64,000 nt of DNA, taken from NCBI GenBank assembly GCA_944326305.1, contig CALVDL010000001.1, forward strand, positions 1-64,000. Reading direction: 5' to 3'. The notes under the pieces are model-generated. The model saw only the letters and a program-made list of their open reading frames with translations, was not told where the DNA came from and searched no databases. Below, in pieces: positions 60,469-64,000 of the stretch. Position 1 is the stretch's first letter. Every line of letters begins with the position of its first letter. Made by a program: the position numbers and the translations under genes. The DNA is from an uncultured Bacteroidales bacterium. Its GTDB lineage: Bacteria > Bacteroidota > Bacteroidia > Bacteroidales > UBA932.

Positions 60469-61686
60469 ATGGATACAGGAAGCCTTTCTCCGGTGAAGAC
60501 ATCCCGGCGGTACATTATCCTCGATGCCCTCAGGGGTTTTGCCCTGCTTGGGATATGCATGGCGAACTTCCCGGAGTTCTCCCTATATACGTTCCTCAGG
60601 CCTGAAGCCGCGGCCGCCTTCCCTTCTGCAGGGGCCGACAGAGTGATGCGCTTCCTGCTGTACTTTTTCGTGGACGGTAAATTCTACACAATCTTCACCC
60701 TGCTTTTCGGCATAGGATTCTCCATAATCATCTCCAATGCGGAGCGGAAAGGCGTCAACGGTTTCCGTATCTTCTACCGCCGCATGGCTGTCCTGGTGCT
60801 GATAGGATTCCTGCATCTGATGTTCATATGGAGCGGGGACATCCTGATGCTCTATGCCCTGACGGGGATGCTCCTGCCTCTGTTCAGGAAGGTTTCTGAC
60901 CGGGCATTGCTCTGCTGGGCCGCGGCCCTGCTCGTTATCCCTGTGGCTGTGGACACGCTGTGCTGGGTCACCGGGACATACCTTTCCGCCCCTGTCGTGG
61001 CGCTCCAGCAGGCGACCTGCGCCAAATACGGCATTACGGACGGCAACTTCGCCTACTGGCTCCGTGACGCCCAGGACTATGGTTCCGTATTCCGGTTCCT
61101 TCTGCAGGGCGCCCTGGTGAGGGTACAGGAACTGGTAGACGGGAACAGGTATTTCAAGGTGCTGGGACTGTTCCTCATAGGTTTCTATATAGGCAGGAAG
61201 CGCATATTCGCCGACCTTGACGGCAGGAGGCGGTGGCTGAAGAAGATATTCCTCTGCGGCACGGCGGCCGGCCTTCCGCTTTCGGCTGTGTACGCGTGGA
61301 GCTGTATGCAGCACCATCCGCTCGGCCTTGCCGTCCACAGCATGCTGTACCTGACGAGCGTTTATCCTCTCGGATTCGCCTATATGTCAGGGATATGCCT
61401 GCTTTACCTCAAATGGAAAGACCTGGTTTTGTGGAGACTGCTTGCCGCACCTGGCAGGATGGCACTGACCAACTACATCGGCCAGTCCCTTATCGGGATG
61501 TTCCTGTTCTACGGCATCGGGCTGGGCCTCGGGGCTTCTGTAGGACTTGTCTGTACGGAAACGGCAGTGCTTGCCGTCTATGCCTTCCAGACGGTATTCA
61601 GCCTCTGCTGGCTGAAGTTTTTCCGGTTCGGCCCCCTTGAACGGATATGGAGGATGCTCACTTACGGCAGGTTTTCCCGGCTGTGA
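60469..61686 (+). CDS. DUF418-family membrane protein
   Basis: A 405-residue inner-membrane protein with about ten hydrophobic segments. The N-terminus has RRYIILDALRGFALLGICMA and the middle LLFGIGFSIII, both typical of the DUF418/YeiB group. The C-terminal GRMALTNYIGQSLIGMFLFY is its other conserved stretch. These proteins are related to acyltransferase-3 membrane domains; their role is not known, though some affect envelope or drug resistance. It has its own promoter at 60385-60417. Confidence 0.88.
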   Translation: MDTGSLSPVKTSRRYIILDALRGFALLGICMANFPEFSLYTFLRPEAAAAFPSAGADRVMRFLLYFFVDGKFYTIFTLLFGIGFSIIISNAERKGVNGFRIFYRRMAVLVLIGFLHLMFIWSGDILMLYALTGMLLPLFRKVSDRALLCWAAALLVIPVAVDTLCWVTGTYLSAPVVALQQATCAKYGITDGNFAYWLRDAQDYGSVFRFLLQGALVRVQELVDGNRYFKVLGLFLIGFYIGRKRIFADLDGRRRWLKKIFLCGTAAGLPLSAVYAWSCMQHHPLGLAVHSMLYLTSVYPLGFAYMSGICLLYLKWKDLVLWRLLAAPGRMALTNYIGQSLIGMFLFYGIGLGLGASVGLVCTETAVLAVYAFQTVFSLCWLKFFRFGPLERIWRMLTYGRFSRL

Positions 61687-61778
61687 TTCAAAGGTATGCC
61701 CTGCCGCTGCGGCCGGACTATCCGTAATAAGGGTAATTATTTCGGTAATTCATTTATCAGGATAATATCAGAACAATG

Positions 61779-61786
61779 TATATTTG
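61779..61786 (+). promoter_or_regulatory. -7 element of the DUF3737 gene
   Basis: TATATTTG, 22 bases before ATG 61808. Confidence 0.6.
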
Positions 61787-61807
61787 CAGCGAAAAACAAA
61801 AACGGTT

Positions 61808-62656
61808 ATGCAAACGATAAAAGATAAGGAATTCGGGGGAGAACGTCCTCTGTTCGGCGTCCATGATGTACATCTGGACAATGTTACAATAAGGGAAGGG
61901 GAGTCCGCCATCAAGAAGTGCAGCAATATTATCGCTACCGGATGCCGTTTCGAGGGGAACTATCCCTTCTGGCATGTGCACGGCTTCACTATCAGGGACT
62001 GCTACTTCGCTGTCGGCGGGCGCTCGGCGCTCTGGTATTCCGACCATCTCCAGATGTCCGGCACAGTGATCGATGCGCCGAAGATGTTCAGGGAGATGAA
62101 TGACATCGACATAGAGAATGTGGTGATGAATGACGCCGACGAGGTATTCTGGAGGTGCACCCGCATCAACGCCCGGAACCTGAAGCTCCACGGCGGCACA
62201 TATCCGTTCATGTTCAGCAGCGACATATATGTCGACGGGCTCGAGAGCGACAGCAAATATGTCTTCCAGTATGTGAAGAATGTGGAGATACACAATGCGA
62301 AAATCACTACCAAGGATGCTTTCTGGGAGGTGGATAATGTGACTATCTACGATTCGGAACTGAACGGGGAGTACCTCGGGTGGCACTCGCGCAACCTCAG
62401 GCTCGTGAACTGCCATATCTCCGGCGAGCAGCCCCTGTGCCATGCGCATGACCTTGTCCTCGAGAACTGTACGTTCGACGCGTCCTGCGACAGGGCTTTC
62501 GAATACTCCACCCTGCAGGCGGACATCAGGGGGGCCATCACCAATATCAAGAACCCGACATCAGGCCGTATAATCGCCGACAGGGTCGGCTCGGTGACCA
62601 TAGACGGGAATATCGAGGCCCCGGCGGACTGCGTGATAGAGCAGAGGGAAAAATAA
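61808..62656 (+). CDS. DUF3737 right-handed beta-helix protein
   Basis: ATG 61808 gives MQTIKDKEFGGERPLFGVHD and 282 residues; a frame starting at 61784 would begin inside the -7 element. The sequence is built of short beta-helix rungs with regularly placed Cys, Asn and Asp (SNIIATGCRFEGNYPFWHVH, VEIHNAKITTKDAFWEVDNV). The conserved core is GEYLGWHSRNLRLVNCHISG. DUF3737 is a widespread cytoplasmic family of unknown role, often in gut bacteria. It stands alone, and a broken SDR/epimerase relic follows on the other strand. Confidence 0.9.
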   Translation: MQTIKDKEFGGERPLFGVHDVHLDNVTIREGESAIKKCSNIIATGCRFEGNYPFWHVHGFTIRDCYFAVGGRSALWYSDHLQMSGTVIDAPKMFREMNDIDIENVVMNDADEVFWRCTRINARNLKLHGGTYPFMFSSDIYVDGLESDSKYVFQYVKNVEIHNAKITTKDAFWEVDNVTIYDSELNGEYLGWHSRNLRLVNCHISGEQPLCHAHDLVLENCTFDASCDRAFEYSTLQADIRGAITNIKNPTSGRIIADRVGSVTIDGNIEAPADCVIEQREK

Positions 62657-62667
62657 GGCCGGCCCGG

Positions 62668-63026
62668 TCATATCATCCCGGCGTGCCTGAACCATGCGAC
62701 CGCCTCGTCTACGGCATCGGAGACGGGGCGGCTTCTGAATCCGAGCTCCCTGGCTGCCTTGCGGCAGCCGATGTAGTTTCCTGTACACAGCATCTCCATA
62801 TTTACAGAGGACAATTCGGTCCTGATCCCGAATACGGATTTCAGCATATCACCGGCTTTCCCTGCGGCCCTGCTGTTCAATCCGGTGTGTCACATCAGGA
62901 TTGGTCTTCATAGGCCCCGGATGGATACAGCAGACAGATATTCCAGTGCCTTGCAAGTTCCAGGGCAAAGCATCTCCCGAGCCTGGTCCCGGTCCCGGCA
63001 CCGGTGACTACTGCAAATTCTTTCAT
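62668..63026 (-). pseudogene. Mosaic relic of SDR and epimerase genes
   Basis: From ATG 63026 the frame reads MKEFAVVTGAGTGTRLGRCF, a classical SDR N-terminus, and stops at about 62902. Another frame in the middle (about 62925-62853) reads HPGPMKTNPDVTHRIEQQGR, like the C-terminal half of an SDR. A third (62880-62668) encodes RTELSSVNMEMLCTGNYIG through VDEAVAWFRHAGMI, the C-terminus of an extended NAD-dependent epimerase (DFR-like). No intact protein can be made. It looks like deletions fusing two decaying dehydrogenase genes. Confidence 0.75.
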
Positions 63027-63096
63027 ATCTATAATTGTTGAATCGGCTGCAAAAGTATAAAAACGGGGGGGGGTAATTCCAAATGATTATATGCTG

Positions 63097-63156
63097 AAAA
63101 AATAAAAGCCGTTTGATTTTTTCCGGAGAACGGAAAATCAAACGGCTTTTATTTTT
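63097..63156. terminator. Strong bidirectional terminator before the CPBP gene end
   Basis: AAATAAAAGCCGTTTGATTTT (from about 63099) pairs with AAAATCAAACGGCTTTTATTT (to about 63155) over some 21-24 bp, and CCG/CGG closes the loop. A-run and T-run flank it. It ends the minus-strand CPBP gene. Confidence 0.9.
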
Positions 63157-63183
63157 CATGACAGCTTCCGTAGGATTGTTGTC

Positions 63184-63999
63184 CTATCCCTGCTGCTCTG
63201 GTTTCACCATGCCTTCGGGGTCAATGGAATCGCAGTTACCCCTCTCAGAGGCAAGAGGTATGTTCTTCCTGACAATGTCGATGAAAATCACGATGATGAA
63301 CAGGCTGGCCGCCATCAGTCCGACGTATTGCCATTTCTCAAGAAAGACGTCGAGCAGGGATGCGTCCATCCCGAGCTCCTGTATGACTGGGGACTGGCTC
63401 AGGAGTACAGAAGAAAGGTTGTTCACCGCATGCATGAGCATGGTGAGCTTCAATGAGCCTGTCCGGTAGTACACGTATGCAAAGAGCATCCCCAGTACGA
63501 ATGCCGGTATCGCCTGCCACGGGTTCAGGTGAATCACGGCAAAGAACAGTGACGACAGTATCATGGCCCAGGCCGGGTGCACTTTCTGCAGCAGTCCCCT
63601 GAGCACCATCCCGCGGCATAGCCACTCCTCGAAAAACGGGGCGAAGATGACTGTCGAGACTATTGTCACCCACAACGGGCTGTCCTGCATCATGTTCTCG
63701 AACATTTCCTTCAGATGTTCAGGCATAGGCGGAAGCGCTTCGGACAGCGGGTCCACAAGCATGCTCCCTGCCAGGGTGACCACGGCGGCCATTACCGCCA
63801 TGCCCCATCCTTTCAGTCTCCCGAAATGGCTGCTGTCGATGGCATATCCCGTGTCGAAGAACTGGTTCCGCCTGCTCTGGTACGATGCGTACCACATTGC
63901 CGGGAGGAACATCACCGGATAGGATATCAGCATCCCGTAGTCCGCCGCTGTACTGGCATCAGATACCGTCATGAGCAGTAATGTGAACAGGTTCCCCAC
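63184..63999 (-). CDS. CPBP-family intramembrane protease (cut by window edge)
   Basis: At least 271 residues, with the 5' end beyond the window. CPBP (Abi/Rce1-like) motifs are present: APFFEEWLCRGMVLRGLL (the EE-x3-R motif), SSLFFAVIHLNPWQAIPAFV (motif with His) and MLMHAVNNLSSVLL (third motif, His/Asn). Eight or so membrane segments. The catalytic Glu pair and His are intact. In Bacteroidota such proteases are common and their targets unknown. The first readable codon is a GTG and the true start is probably outside. Confidence 0.88.
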   Translation of the reverse strand: MGNLFTLLLMTVSDASTAADYGMLISYPVMFLPAMWYASYQSRRNQFFDTGYAIDSSHFGRLKGWGMAVMAAVVTLAGSMLVDPLSEALPPMPEHLKEMFENMMQDSPLWVTIVSTVIFAPFFEEWLCRGMVLRGLLQKVHPAWAMILSSLFFAVIHLNPWQAIPAFVLGMLFAYVYYRTGSLKLTMLMHAVNNLSSVLLSQSPVIQELGMDASLLDVFLEKWQYVGLMAASLFIIVIFIDIVRKNIPLASERGNCDSIDPEGMVKPEQQG

Positions 64000-64000
64000 G

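Overview
The window is a piece of chromosome from a member of the Bacteroidales (Bacteroidota), probably a host-associated anaerobe; I cannot fix the genus. The evidence is the short primary sigma factor at 30436-31296, about twenty promoters with the Bacteroidota -7 element TAnnTTTG (several with TTTG 19-21 bases upstream), the gene sets parA-parB-DUF5683-MltD-like and hpt-adk-obgE, lipoproteins with Bacteroidota lipoboxes, two GH43 glycosidases and a fimbrillin-like surface protein.

Layout. 1-4.3 kb: tRNA-Ser, rpoN behind a SPOR protein and a lipoprotein, and miaB diverging from them. 4.4-8.2 kb: glycerol kinase, glycerol facilitator and cardiolipin synthase. 8.2-15 kb: a three-gene RND efflux system on the minus strand and a divergent AraC-type regulator. 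15-19.4 kb: uvrB with an unusual leader, then an Fe-S scaffold-like gene and its GGGtGRT partner. 19.4-21.4 kb: an AT-rich islet with a RelB/YafQ-like toxin-antitoxin pair (toxin frameshifted) and degenerate ~65-base repeats, bounded by a 304-base duplication of the 3' end of the GGGtGRT gene. 21.5-33.7 kb: a split LysO-type lysine exporter, cdd, mnmA with a large insertion, a BaiN-like flavoprotein, tRNA-Thr, an FAH-like protein, an exonuclease, dnaN, an HtrA protease, rpoD, argS and a small acidic protein. 33.8-48.7 kb: a fimbrillin/beta-propeller lipoprotein, murF, dut, a solitary tRNA-Ala with a long leader, a GH43, the PAP2-obgE-adk-hpt operon, an HhH protein, and the MltD-DUF5683-ParB-ParA operon. 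49-52.8 kb: priA, tRNA-Phe, and a second AT-rich islet with a MNT/HEPN toxin-antitoxin pair ending in a decayed copy of tRNA-Phe. 52.9-64 kb: a thiamine operon under a TPP riboswitch (ThiE, a His-type Thi4, a second ThiE/TenI protein), an oxidoreductase, a UvrA2-like ATPase, a second GH43, DUF418 and DUF3737 proteins, a mosaic pseudogene, and a CPBP protease cut by the window edge.

Most of the window is core metabolism and information processing. The accessory parts are the two toxin-antitoxin islets. Each lies between an intact host gene and a displaced partial copy of that same gene, as when an element integrates into a gene and leaves part of the target duplicated, yet neither has a recognisable integrase. 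These islets, the riboswitch/Thi4 operon, the chained leader ORFs of uvrB and the large hairpin before argS are the parts most worth checking.
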